A stretch of 64,000 nt of DNA from Sediminibacterium magnilacihabitans (GTDB lineage: Bacteria; Bacteroidota; Bacteroidia; Chitinophagales; Chitinophagaceae): positions 186,001 through 250,000 of the forward strand of contig PVEQ01000001.1 of the NCBI GenBank assembly GCA_002973575.1. The letters are read 5' to 3'. This document shows positions 7,590 through 16,712 of this stretch, one piece after another. Made by a program: the position numbers and the translations under genes. Under the pieces are notes generated by a model. It was not told the DNA's origin. It saw nothing but the letters and a program-made list of their open reading frames with translations, and made no database searches. Position 1 is the stretch's first letter. Each line of letters starts with the position of its first letter.

Positions 7590-8468
7590 ATGCACTATAC
7601 TAATCAAATAGAACCAGTCAGGAAAGCCCTGATAATCGGTAGCCCTGGCACAGAAGGTGTAGATTATTTATATAGTGCCTCAACAGATATCACGAATATC
7701 AAGAACCACCTGCTTTCTTCAAGAGGAGGCAAATGGCGGGACAATGAGATAAAAGTCCTGTGGAATCCGGGCATCGCTGAATTAGCTGCAATTGTTGAAA
7801 ACGCAGTTGCAGATTATCTTTTTGTTTATTTTGCTGGTCACGGATATGAAACTGCAAGCAGAGAAAGACGGATATGTTTTAATAATGCAGATGTTTCTGA
7901 TTTTTTTCTGCTGAACAGTAGTCCACGACAATTAGTAATTATTGATGCCTGCCGTGAAAAAGAATATCCTGCAATAAGCGGAATTCCCGGGGAAGAAGAA
8001 TGGTTGCCATTTGACGGTTATTATCCGGAAAGAGAGGCATTCGATAATTATATTTTGCAATCACCGGTTGGAAAGAAAATAGTTCATGCAACAAAAAGTG
8101 GCTTTGCATCATGGGAAGATGTAAACGGGCGAGGCGGCGTATTTACTACAAGTCTGATACTAAGTGTAAGAAAAATTCAATACAGTGTTCTTTATGCTCC
8201 GGTTAGTATAGAACAGTCACTTAAAAAAGCCAGGAAAATTATTAAACAGTCTGGTGATGAACAAGAACCAGAGATTGTTTATTCAAGCGGCAACTTGCAG
8301 GTGCCATTTGCTGTTTATATTAAGAGTGAAGCAAAAGCAGTTTATTCAAATTTCTCCAATCACAATAAGCCCCGAACTGTTTCAAGAAGAGAGTCATCAA
8401 ATTCCGGAGCTTTGGCCTTTTGTTTAATCTTACTTGGGATTGCTTTAATAGCTAACATCTCCGATTGA
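7590..8468 (+). CDS. Caspase-like (peptidase C14) protein with C-terminal membrane anchor
   Basis: The 292-residue protein starts with a caspase fold: RKALIIGSPG, YLYSASTDITNIKNHLL, then FVYFAGHG with catalytic His84 and VIIDACRE with catalytic Cys121. The middle resembles the p10 half (VHATKSGFASWED, GGVFTTSLI). Residues of about 275-290 form one hydrophobic helix followed by a short tail, so it is likely tethered to the membrane. Prokaryotic caspase homologues act as suicide effectors in several phage-defence systems, including some TIR-signalling ones; here it stands alone beside RadC and Wadjet, 12.5 kb from the TIR cluster. A role in defence is inference. Confidence 0.85.
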   Translation: MHYTNQIEPVRKALIIGSPGTEGVDYLYSASTDITNIKNHLLSSRGGKWRDNEIKVLWNPGIAELAAIVENAVADYLFVYFAGHGYETASRERRICFNNADVSDFFLLNSSPRQLVIIDACREKEYPAISGIPGEEEWLPFDGYYPEREAFDNYILQSPVGKKIVHATKSGFASWEDVNGRGGVFTTSLILSVRKIQYSVLYAPVSIEQSLKKARKIIKQSGDEQEPEIVYSSGNLQVPFAVYIKSEAKAVYSNFSNHNKPRTVSRRESSNSGALAFCLILLGIALIANISD

Positions 8469-8535
8469 GAGTTTTTTTTATTCATTAATTCCCTCACAAA
8501 GTTCGCCTTTTGTCTCCGTGGCGGCAATGAAATTC

Positions 8536-8596
8536 CGGCATAAAGAAAACTATTCCTGCATTTCAGCAGATACCATTTATTCCGTTGCTTCATTGC
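8536..8596 (+). promoter_or_regulatory. Conserved leader element upstream of the RadC-like gene
   Basis: Second copy of the 61-bp element described at 4436-4496: CGGCATAAA, CAGAT and ATTTATTCCGTT in the same order and near-identical spacing. The 190-bp gap that holds it has no gene. It is followed by the short dyad CGCCAGAAGGCGGCG. Confidence 0.5.
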
Positions 8597-8659
8597 CTTG
8601 GTCGCCAGAAGGCGGCGATAGTTCCATAATTAATTTCTAAATCTTTAAAATGAAATGTT

Positions 8660-9133
8660 ATGGAACAGTTAGTAATGCAATTTCCGGAATGGACAAGAGT
8701 AGCAGAAGTAGAATTGGTTTACAAAACAAAAGTAAAACCTTCTGAAAGACCAAAGATTGGAACGGTTAAAGAATGTTATGAATTGCTGAAAAAATTATGG
8801 AATGAAAACACCATTGAGATGCAGGAAGAATTTAAAGTAATATTGCTGAACAGAGCCAATAAAGTAATTGGTATCTATGAAGCATCAGCAGGTGGTTTAA
8901 CAGGCACTGTGGCCGACCCAAGATTGATATTAGCAGCCGCTATTAAATCTTTATCGGTTTCAATCATACTTTCCCACAATCACCCGTCAGGAAATCTAAA
9001 ACCAAGCCGGGCGGATGAAGAATTAACGCAGAAAATAAAAACAGCCGCCGCCTATCACGATATCAGAGTGATAGACCACATGATTATCAGTAGCGAAGGC
9101 TATTACAGTTTTGCTGATGAGGGGTTGTTATAA
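8660..9133 (+). CDS. RadC-family JAB-domain protein
   Basis: The 157-residue protein has the JAB/MPN metalloprotease-like core: SHNHPSG at residues 105-111 with Asp119 ten residues on (LKPSRADEE), plus the ASAGGLTGTVADPRLILAAAI segment of RadC. The N-terminal helix-hairpin-helix domain of chromosomal RadC is absent, which is the usual form on plasmids and integrative elements. Zinc binding is expected; its activity in the cell is unproved, and the old DNA-repair label rests on weak evidence. It lies 56 bp before jetA and could share transcription with it. Confidence 0.9.
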   Translation: MEQLVMQFPEWTRVAEVELVYKTKVKPSERPKIGTVKECYELLKKLWNENTIEMQEEFKVILLNRANKVIGIYEASAGGLTGTVADPRLILAAAIKSLSVSIILSHNHPSGNLKPSRADEELTQKIKTAAAYHDIRVIDHMIISSEGYYSFADEGLL

Positions 9134-9189
9134 GCCCCTTTAAATCATTCTCTTTCATTTCTTTAGCCTAAATAACTTATTTTAGAGGT

Positions 9190-10650
9190 ATGACCTTTGA
9201 GGAAATACTTTTACACTTTAAAACGGCTAAACCGCTGCAGCTTTTACGGGCTAAAAATGCACCGTTTATCATTTCATTTTTCTACAAAGTATTTTCTGAT
9301 GCCAATGTTACCACTATTTCAAACAGTGAGTTAAGAAGCAAGCTGGAAGGTTATATGGAGGAGCTTTCGTATGAGGAAAAAGATGATGAGTTAGATGCAG
9401 AAACACTATTCGATGATTTTTCGGTAAGAGCTGCTCAATATATTGACAAATGGAGTAACAGTGGGTTTCTAAGCAAATATCCAAATGATGATGGCGAAGA
9501 TTTGCATGAGCTGACAACCGATACCAGAAAAGTATTAAAGTGGCTGGGCGATTTAGAAAAGAGAAGTCATGTAGGAACCAACAGCAAGTTCAGAGATATT
9601 TTTTTCAAGCTTCAGAAAATAATTGAACAAACGAATGAAAATGTTGAAACGAGGATTGAAGAACTCAATAAGAAAAAATGGGAGATTGAAAATGAAATAA
9701 ATCTTTTGAAAAATGGTAAGAAACCTTCGCTCTTTGATGAAACAGAGATTAAGGAACAGTTTTACGATTTAAATAAAATGGCAAGGGAACTGCTGTCAGA
9801 CTTTAGCGAAGTAGAGCAAAATTTTGAGCAGATAAGAAAAGATATACAACGAAAATATACAGAGAAAGATATAGCTAAAGGAACATTACTGGTCTTTGCT
9901 CTCGATGCACTTGATGAGATTGACCAAAAACCACAGGGAAAAAGTTTTAAAGCATTTTGGGAGTTTTTGATGGATGAAAAACGACAACAGGAATTTACAC
10001 AACTCACCGAACGGCTGTACCATCTTTTAAGTGAACATAATATTGATTACAACAACGACCGTTTTTTAAAACACCTCAAACGCTACCTCCATGTATCTGG
10101 CCGTAAAGTGATTGATTCGAACAGGAAGTTGAGTGAGAAAATCAGTCGTGTACTTTCAGAAAAAAATATGCTGGAAAGACGAAGAGCAATGGAATTGATA
10201 GGTGAAATACGACAGATGGCATACAGCCTGATTGATACTAAAATTAAAGAGGATGAATTTATTACTATAGAAGACGAGCCTTATGTCAATTTGTTCGACC
10301 GATGGGAACCCGGTGAGGAAAAAGATGATATAAATAATATTCTTTTCCCTGACGGAAGTATGGCAGATGAAGATGCGGATTTCAAAACACTTTTCGACCA
10401 GTTTACTATTGATAAGAAAAAATTGCAGCTACGAATTGATGCTATGCTGGAGGAAAAAGGCCAGGTAACTCTTAAAGAAGTAGTGGAAGAATATGGCCTT
10501 GAAAATGGACTGAGTGAAATTGTGGGTTATTTTTCTATCGGAGCTTCAGGTTCTCACCAGATAATTGAAGGAACCAAAGAACCAATTTTGATTGGCAACA
10601 GGATAGTAAATGTTCCGCTGGTTATTTATATAAAGCCATTAACAAAATAG
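9190..10650 (+). CDS. jetA: Wadjet component JetA (DUF3375)
   Basis: The 486-residue protein begins MTFEEILLHFKTAKPLQLLRAKNAPFIISFFYKVF, the typical opening of DUF3375, and is largely helical with coiled coil around residues 150-230. JetA is the kleisin-like subunit that bridges the JetC heads in Wadjet, an SMC-type complex that recognises and cleaves small circular plasmids. It is the first gene of a compact jetABCD operon (one base to jetB). Confidence 0.93.
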   Translation: MTFEEILLHFKTAKPLQLLRAKNAPFIISFFYKVFSDANVTTISNSELRSKLEGYMEELSYEEKDDELDAETLFDDFSVRAAQYIDKWSNSGFLSKYPNDDGEDLHELTTDTRKVLKWLGDLEKRSHVGTNSKFRDIFFKLQKIIEQTNENVETRIEELNKKKWEIENEINLLKNGKKPSLFDETEIKEQFYDLNKMARELLSDFSEVEQNFEQIRKDIQRKYTEKDIAKGTLLVFALDALDEIDQKPQGKSFKAFWEFLMDEKRQQEFTQLTERLYHLLSEHNIDYNNDRFLKHLKRYLHVSGRKVIDSNRKLSEKISRVLSEKNMLERRRAMELIGEIRQMAYSLIDTKIKEDEFITIEDEPYVNLFDRWEPGEEKDDINNILFPDGSMADEDADFKTLFDQFTIDKKKLQLRIDAMLEEKGQVTLKEVVEEYGLENGLSEIVGYFSIGASGSHQIIEGTKEPILIGNRIVNVPLVIYIKPLTK

Positions 10651-10651
10651 T

Positions 10652-11251
10652 ATGGAAGAAAAAATTGTAAGGGCGCCATTCGCTGCCGTCATAATTAAAT
10701 TGCTCCAAGGGCCAGTATATGCTGATGACAAAAATATCTGGCGGGAGCTGATGGGCTGGCAATCGGCCATACAGGAGTATTTTGGTAAAATAGGAATTGA
10801 TTTAGTTATTAATGAACAGGATGGGTTTGCAAGAGTACTCCAACCCGAGGCTGATGAGCATGACGATAATCCTTTACCCCGTCTCATGAAGAAGCAAACG
10901 CTGAATTATGAAGCCACTTTACTGGCTGTAATTCTTCGGGAGGGGCTTGAGGAATTTGATATAAAAAGTGATGGCAATAAGTTTTACCTGACACAGAAGG
11001 AAATTAAAGAACGGATAGAACTTTTTTATAAGGAACAGACAAATAAAAGTAAGCTCTGGAAAGATTTATCAAAACCAATAACAAGTTTGTTGAATATTGG
11101 CATACTGAAATTGAACCGGGAAGATATTGCCAATAAGGACAATAACAAGTATGAAGTAAAGCGGATTATCAAAGCTTTTATCAGTAATGAAAAATTGGAA
11201 GAAATAAAGAATAAGTTAAACAACTATGTCAACCCTGTTCAGCAACAATAA
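10652..11251 (+). CDS. jetB: Wadjet component JetB (DUF4194)
   Basis: The 199-residue protein matches DUF4194: a winged-helix KITE-like subunit (IRAPFAAVIIKLLQGPVY near the start; TLLAVILREGLEEF in the middle; SLLNIGILKL towards the end). JetB binds the JetA kleisin in the Wadjet complex. Its start is one base after jetA and its last 26 bases overlap jetC, so translation is coupled. Confidence 0.92.
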   Translation: MEEKIVRAPFAAVIIKLLQGPVYADDKNIWRELMGWQSAIQEYFGKIGIDLVINEQDGFARVLQPEADEHDDNPLPRLMKKQTLNYEATLLAVILREGLEEFDIKSDGNKFYLTQKEIKERIELFYKEQTNKSKLWKDLSKPITSLLNIGILKLNREDIANKDNNKYEVKRIIKAFISNEKLEEIKNKLNNYVNPVQQQ

Positions 11252-14200
11252 TTCAGATAATGGTTACCGGTTAAGATACCTTGAGGTGTTTAATTGGGGA
11301 ACATTTAACGGTAAGGTTTACCGATTGCAGCCAGATGGCCGCACTTCGTTGTTAACAGGAGCGAATGGCAGCGGCAAAACCACATTAATTGATGCATTGC
11401 TGACAATCCTGGTTCCAACTAATAAAAGATTCTACAATCAATCATCAGGTGCAGAATCCAAAAAAGAAAGAGATGAAAATTCTTATTTCTGGGGTTACTA
11501 TGGAAAAATATTTTCCGAACTGGAGGAGAAATCAAAAACAGAACAACTGAGGACTAAATCAGATAATCCTTATTCAGTATTGCTTGCCTGTTTTCAAAAT
11601 TCCGGCACACAACACACCATCACTCTGGTTCAGGTTCGTTGGTTTAGTAATGGTGGTTTGCAAAAAATATTTATTGTTTCCCCTTATCCGCTAAATATCA
11701 ATGAGCATTTTGGAAAAGACCATTTTGACCTGAAAGGCGACTGGAAGAAAAAACTGCTGAAGCAATTTGCAAAGACAGAGATCTATAACAGCTTCAAAGA
11801 ATACGCTACCCGGTTTAGCGAATTGTTCGGATTAAGGGATAAAGCCCTTTCGCTTTTCAGCCAGACAGTAGGAATTAAAGTGCTGGGCGATTTAACCAAT
11901 TTTATACGGCAGGAGATGCTGGAGGAAGCAGATGCGGAGGAACAATTCAAAAGCCTTTATAATCATTACAGTGATTTGCTTATTAGTCATAAAGCTATTC
12001 AGAAGGACGAAAAACAGCTTGAATTACTGGAGCCAGTGATAGCTAACAAAAACAAACTGGAGACACTTCGTAACAATAAGCAAAAACTTGAATTCATTGA
12101 AGAACAAATGCCTTTTTACCTGGGCAAAATTGAGTACGATTTATTGGAGAAAGAGGTAGAACGTTTGGAACTTGAAATAGAGATTGCTAAAAAAGATAAG
12201 GAACTGGTTTCTTCATTGGTAACAAGGCTGGATAAAGATAAAGAGCACCTGATAACTCAAAGAGCGGCCTTGAATATTGACAGCCAGATTTCGTTGCTGA
12301 ATAAGGATATAGATACCGAAACAGATAAACGAATACGAAAAACTGAAACGGCTGGCAGCTATAGTAAACTTTGTGCAGAGTTAAAACTTGATACAGATAT
12401 TGATGAAGCGGTATTCAGGAAAAACTATGCTAAAGTTATGGAGCTGAATACCACTATTCCTGCTGAAGCCGAAAAGCTCTCTGAAAAACGATATGGATTT
12501 AAGATTGAACAGGATTCCATATCCAAAAAAATAGAAGACCTTCAACAACAGATAACTTCCTATTTGTCCCGAAAAAACCGAATACCAGATGATTTGATAA
12601 CTGCCCGAAAAAGACTGGTTGATATTTTAGAAACTACAGAAGACGAGATTCCTTTTATAGGCGAGCTAATTAAGGTGAAGGCAACAGAGCAATTGTGGGA
12701 GGATTCAATAGAAAAACTGTTGCACAATTTTGCCATGCAATTGTTGGTGCCTGAAAAATTCAGTAAGGCTGCCAATCATTTTATTTATAATAATGATATG
12801 CAGACAAAATTAGTATATCATAAAATTGACAGAAGGCCGTCTAACAGTATTGTTCGATGGCCGGCAGATGATGACGCAATAGTGAATAAACTTGACTTAA
12901 AAGATTCCTCTTATAAAAGCTGGCTGGAAACTACACTGCTTGACAGATTTAATTACTATTGCACGGACGACATTGAGGTATTTTATGGTTCACAAAAAGC
13001 AATCACTTCAAATGGCCTGATGAGGAATATAAACCGCCATGAAAAAGATGACCGTCCGGGAAGATGGAATAAATCAAAATACCGTCTTGGTGGAGATAAT
13101 AGAACAATTGTACAATACCTGCAGCAACAGAAATATGATGAAGAGCAACAATATGCTAAGTTGACAGACGAAATAAAAAATCTTACGCCCCTTATTACAG
13201 CCCTAAAATCAAAGGAACAAATCATAACAAACCTCATAGCAATTAAAAACTATGATGACATAAACTGGGCTCAACATGCAGAAAGAATCAATGAATTAAA
13301 TAAGCAGATAGCAGATTTAAAAAAGTCTTCTGACAAATACGATTTAATAGTAAGTCAGATTGAAGAAGTTGAAAAGCAATTAAAGAAAGAAACCGACAAA
13401 AAGGAGGCTTTGGGAATTAAAGTCAGCAAGCTGGATGATGAGTATAATGACAAAAATTTTCGGAAACTTAAAATCAACTTTGAAGACCTGAAAGAAGATG
13501 GCGAACAAGCCATCATTCAATTCCTGAACGAGATAGACACTTCGCCATCAAATATCCAAACCCTGGCACAGTTTGATGTGATGGTTACCCAAGCTGGAAT
13601 TAAGTTGAAATCAAGACAAAAGGCAGCAGCGGAGGCAGTAAATACTTTGGAAAAAGAAACGATTGTGCTGATAGCTGCCTTTGTGCATCCCGGCGAAAAA
13701 ATCACCACTGAATTTCCAAACTGGAGTGGTGATGTCATCAATATTAAACCTGACCTTTCAGGCCTTGGAGACCTTGAAGATTTGCATAAAACCATACAAA
13801 CACAACGACTGGTTGAACATAAACGACGGTTCAGGGATTACATGGATAAAAGTATGCTGGATGCACTCACCAGCTACAGGGCATGGCTCAATAATGAATT
13901 GAGCAGAATTGAGGATATGATAGAGGAACTGAATGTGCCACTGAAGAAGATAACCTTCAATCAGAACCCTGATACTTATTTGCAATTGGAATGCCGCCCT
14001 ATAAGAGGCGAAAATGAGATTAATATTTTCAGGAATCAGTTAAATGCTGCCATACCCGGAACACTGGATTTTGCGATACAAAAAGACGACAGCTACAGGG
14101 AACAGGTATTTTATAAGATAAAGGAATTAATTACAGAATTACAAAAGGAAGAGAACTGGCGAAGAAAAGTAACCGATGTAAGAAATTGGTTGTTATTTAG

Positions 14201-14624
14201 TGCCAGGGAACATTCAGTAGTGGACGACAAGCCGGGTCAATATCACGATAATACTGCCAGCTATTCAGGAGGACAAAAGGCACAGTTTACTTACGCCATT
14301 TTAGGGGCGGCGATAGCGCATCAATTTGGCATATTTCAGCAGGGTAAGCAACATAAAAGTCTTCGCTTTATTACAGTTGATGAAGCATTCAGCAAACTTG
14401 ACCCGGAGAAAAGCCAGTTCCTGATGAAGTTTTGCGACCAATTAAACTTACAGATATTGGTGGTAACACCGCTTGATAAAATCAACATTGCAGAACCCTA
14501 TATTCATGCCGTGCACTACGTGGAAATAAAAAACAAGAAAAGTTCCATTTTGTATAACCTTACGATGGAACAGTATTACGAGAAAAAAGAGAGTTTTAAA
14601 CAGTTAGCTGAAACAAGAGAATGA
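11226..14624 (+). CDS. jetC: Wadjet component JetC, SMC-like ATPase
   Basis: The 1132-residue protein has a Walker A motif GANGSGKT at residues 45-52, a long coiled coil in two arms around a hinge-like centre (about residues 480-640), an ABC signature YSGGQKAQF near residue 1013 and a Walker B FITVDEAFSKLD near residue 1047. This is the SbcC/MukB-like motor that extrudes DNA loops in Wadjet. All ATPase motifs are intact and the length is normal. It overlaps jetB by 26 bases and jetD by four. Confidence 0.95.
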   Translation: MSTLFSNNNSDNGYRLRYLEVFNWGTFNGKVYRLQPDGRTSLLTGANGSGKTTLIDALLTILVPTNKRFYNQSSGAESKKERDENSYFWGYYGKIFSELEEKSKTEQLRTKSDNPYSVLLACFQNSGTQHTITLVQVRWFSNGGLQKIFIVSPYPLNINEHFGKDHFDLKGDWKKKLLKQFAKTEIYNSFKEYATRFSELFGLRDKALSLFSQTVGIKVLGDLTNFIRQEMLEEADAEEQFKSLYNHYSDLLISHKAIQKDEKQLELLEPVIANKNKLETLRNNKQKLEFIEEQMPFYLGKIEYDLLEKEVERLELEIEIAKKDKELVSSLVTRLDKDKEHLITQRAALNIDSQISLLNKDIDTETDKRIRKTETAGSYSKLCAELKLDTDIDEAVFRKNYAKVMELNTTIPAEAEKLSEKRYGFKIEQDSISKKIEDLQQQITSYLSRKNRIPDDLITARKRLVDILETTEDEIPFIGELIKVKATEQLWEDSIEKLLHNFAMQLLVPEKFSKAANHFIYNNDMQTKLVYHKIDRRPSNSIVRWPADDDAIVNKLDLKDSSYKSWLETTLLDRFNYYCTDDIEVFYGSQKAITSNGLMRNINRHEKDDRPGRWNKSKYRLGGDNRTIVQYLQQQKYDEEQQYAKLTDEIKNLTPLITALKSKEQIITNLIAIKNYDDINWAQHAERINELNKQIADLKKSSDKYDLIVSQIEEVEKQLKKETDKKEALGIKVSKLDDEYNDKNFRKLKINFEDLKEDGEQAIIQFLNEIDTSPSNIQTLAQFDVMVTQAGIKLKSRQKAAAEAVNTLEKETIVLIAAFVHPGEKITTEFPNWSGDVINIKPDLSGLGDLEDLHKTIQTQRLVEHKRRFRDYMDKSMLDALTSYRAWLNNELSRIEDMIEELNVPLKKITFNQNPDTYLQLECRPIRGENEINIFRNQLNAAIPGTLDFAIQKDDSYREQVFYKIKELITELQKEENWRRKVTDVRNWLLFSAREHSVVDDKPGQYHDNTASYSGGQKAQFTYAILGAAIAHQFGIFQQGKQHKSLRFITVDEAFSKLDPEKSQFLMKFCDQLNLQILVVTPLDKINIAEPYIHAVHYVEIKNKKSSILYNLTMEQYYEKKESFKQLAETRE

Positions 14625-15766
14625 TAACACCCAATGAACTTTTTGAGAAATCGGATAAGCTGTTTAATAAAGTAATCACGGCTGTTCTGCAAGAGGAAAA
14701 TATTTTCCCTTTGGTCATACCTTCTAATAAGAAATTATCAGGTACAAATTTCAGCGAATTGAAAGCCTCTTTAGTACCGCTTTACCAGCATTCAAAGCAG
14801 GCCAAAGGGAAAGGTTACACTATTGAATGGAAGGAGAAAGCAGTTGATGGGACTAAGCAAAAAATTCCTTCAAAAATCGTTTTTGAAACCCTGGATGACT
14901 ACCTTTTTTACACAAAGCGAATAAAAGACTATGAAGCGATTAATAATGTCTTTGAAAAATTAACATCTTCGTTCTCTTTTTTGTCTGGTTGGGCAAAAGA
15001 GAATGTTTCTTTTTTACTTACCCAGGCGGAAAGAATGGATGATTTTATTAAAGTGTGTAACTATTTTCACAACAATAAACCGCCACATAAGTTATACTTA
15101 AGGGAATTGCCAATTGAGGTTCATTCTAAGTTTATCGAAGATAACTCCGCTGCTTTAAAAAGAATACTGGATGTACTGCTCCCCGTTGAGTGGATAAACA
15201 AAAGCGAAACTGATTTTTCCAGTCGTTACTACATCAAAAAACCTAACATATACGCTCAGATAAGAGTTCTGGACGATACTTTGAAATCAGTAATCGGATA
15301 TGATGAATTGGCATTGACATTAGATGATTCCGCATTGCTTAACTGGCAACCTGAGAAAGTATTCATCATTGAAAACAGGGCTTGTTTTCTTTCATTTCCC
15401 AAAGTAAAAAATGCTGTAGCGATATTTGGCGAGGGGTTTAAAAGCAGGGTTAGCAAGCATATTCCCTGGCTGTCAAAGGCAGAATTATTTTGCTGGTTTG
15501 ACCTTGATGCGGCTGGATTTGAAATGCTGAATATCATCCGGCAATACTACCCGCAAGCAAAAAATCTTTTAATGGATGATAAAACTTACAATCAATTCAA
15601 ACAGTTTTCAGTCACTTCTACATACAGAAAACTACAATTAGATAAACTTACTGCTGATGAATTGAACCTGTATGAATTTCTGCAAGCGAATAATAAAAGG
15701 CTTGAACAGGAGCGAATAACTAACAATTATATTTTAGAAAGGCTTCATGAAACAAAACTGCAATAA
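14621..15766 (+). CDS. jetD: Wadjet component JetD, Toprim nuclease (DUF3322/DUF2220)
   Basis: The 381-residue protein has an N-terminal DUF3322 region and a C-terminal DUF2220 Toprim domain: the glutamate in FIIENRACFLSFP and the DLDAAGFEML acidic pair near residue 293 provide the metal site. JetD is the nuclease that cuts plasmid DNA after loop extrusion stalls. The ATGA overlap with jetC ends the operon. With intact catalytic residues in JetC and JetD the system is predicted to be active. Confidence 0.94.
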   Translation: MITPNELFEKSDKLFNKVITAVLQEENIFPLVIPSNKKLSGTNFSELKASLVPLYQHSKQAKGKGYTIEWKEKAVDGTKQKIPSKIVFETLDDYLFYTKRIKDYEAINNVFEKLTSSFSFLSGWAKENVSFLLTQAERMDDFIKVCNYFHNNKPPHKLYLRELPIEVHSKFIEDNSAALKRILDVLLPVEWINKSETDFSSRYYIKKPNIYAQIRVLDDTLKSVIGYDELALTLDDSALLNWQPEKVFIIENRACFLSFPKVKNAVAIFGEGFKSRVSKHIPWLSKAELFCWFDLDAAGFEMLNIIRQYYPQAKNLLMDDKTYNQFKQFSVTSTYRKLQLDKLTADELNLYEFLQANNKRLEQERITNNYILERLHETKLQ

Positions 15767-15774
15767 AACTTACA

Positions 15775-16047
15775 TTATTGACTGTCAATTTTCAGTTTTA
15801 AAGCAAGTAAAATACTCTTAGCAACTCCTGTATTTGCTTCCGTTAAATCATACCAACTACCATCCTTCTTCGTCTTATATAATTTGTAGTTTACACCAGC
15901 AGAATCTGTAATAGAATATTCATCTAAAACAGCAACAGTAGTACCTAAAATATTTATTATTTCAACCTGCTTTATTGTGTAAAAAAACTGACTGTTATCG
16001 GCTAAAAAAATCTGCTTACTCTCTTCAGTCTTTATATCCATGTCCAT
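15775..16047 (-). CDS. Hypothetical 90-residue protein, convergent with Wadjet
   Basis: No family recognised. The sequence MDMDIKTEESKQIFLADNSQFFYTIKQVEIINILGTTVAVLDEYSITDSAGVNYKLYKTKKDGSWYDL is rich in beta strands and lacks a signal peptide or membrane helix. It ends eight bases from the jetD stop on the opposite strand. It could be cargo or regulation; nothing decides. Confidence 0.5.
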   Translation of the reverse strand: MDMDIKTEESKQIFLADNSQFFYTIKQVEIINILGTTVAVLDEYSITDSAGVNYKLYKTKKDGSWYDLTEANTGVAKSILLALKLKIDSQ

Positions 16048-16228
16048 GCGGCGAAAATAATCATTTCATAATTAATGAATTCTTATATGCTGCCTGACCA
16101 AAAATTAGCCATGTAAATAACAAATACTGGTATAAATTTTACACCCGTTTTATTATGAATTTGCAAATGCCAATAACATTTTCAACGGATAGATTTAATA
16201 AGGGATTAATGTGCCCGGTCTTGCACAT

Positions 16229-16268
16229 GGCAAGATGTACAAACGTTATACGTTTGGGGCATCTTGCC
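16229..16268. other. oriT-like nested palindrome upstream of the mobilization genes
   Basis: GGCAAGATG (16229-16237) pairs with CATCTTGCC (16260-16268), and nested inside CAAACGT (16240-16246) pairs with ACGTTTG (16250-16256) around TAT. The short palindrome ACTCCGGAGT follows downstream. It lies 48 bp before MobC, within the 270-bp gap that holds no gene, which is the usual place for the origin of transfer of a MobC/MobB pair. Confidence 0.65.
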
Positions 16269-16316
16269 CTTCACTCCGGAGTCGCTTCGGGGTATTGAAA
16301 CAGAAAACTTAAAACC

Positions 16317-16712
16317 ATGAAGAAGTTGGAAAGTGAAGTGAGGAAAAAAATGGTAGTGGTAAGGATGAATGACACGGAGTTTAATCAGCTTGAAAAGCTC
16401 CAGCAAAAAACTACTGAAAAAGACACCAGCAGTTACCTGCGGAAAGTAGCACTGCAAAAACCCGTTACCGTAAAGTACAGAAACGAAAGTGCAGATGATT
16501 TTTTATTAGACATGCTGAATCTCAAAAAAGAACTCAATGCTATTGGAAACAATTTTAACCAGGCAGTACACAAACTTCATATCCTCGATAAGATCCCGGA
16601 GTTCAGGGTTTGGGTGCAGCAATATGATGGTTTGCAAAAAATATTAATAAGCAAAGTGGAAGAAATAAAATTAAGGATGAATCAACTCTATGAGCAATGG
16701 TTGCAAAAATAA
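16317..16712 (+). CDS. MobC-type relaxosome accessory protein
   Basis: The 131-residue protein has a ribbon-helix-helix start (KKMVVVRMNDTEFNQLEKLQQKTTEKDTSSYLRKVAL) followed by the conserved LKKELNAIGNNFNQAVHKLH helix of MobC-family mobilization proteins. It would bind oriT and help the relaxase open the strands. Its end overlaps the relaxase start by 16 bases. In Bacteroidetes literature the names MobA/MobC are used inconsistently for this protein, so no symbol is given. Confidence 0.88.
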   Translation: MKKLESEVRKKMVVVRMNDTEFNQLEKLQQKTTEKDTSSYLRKVALQKPVTVKYRNESADDFLLDMLNLKKELNAIGNNFNQAVHKLHILDKIPEFRVWVQQYDGLQKILISKVEEIKLRMNQLYEQWLQK

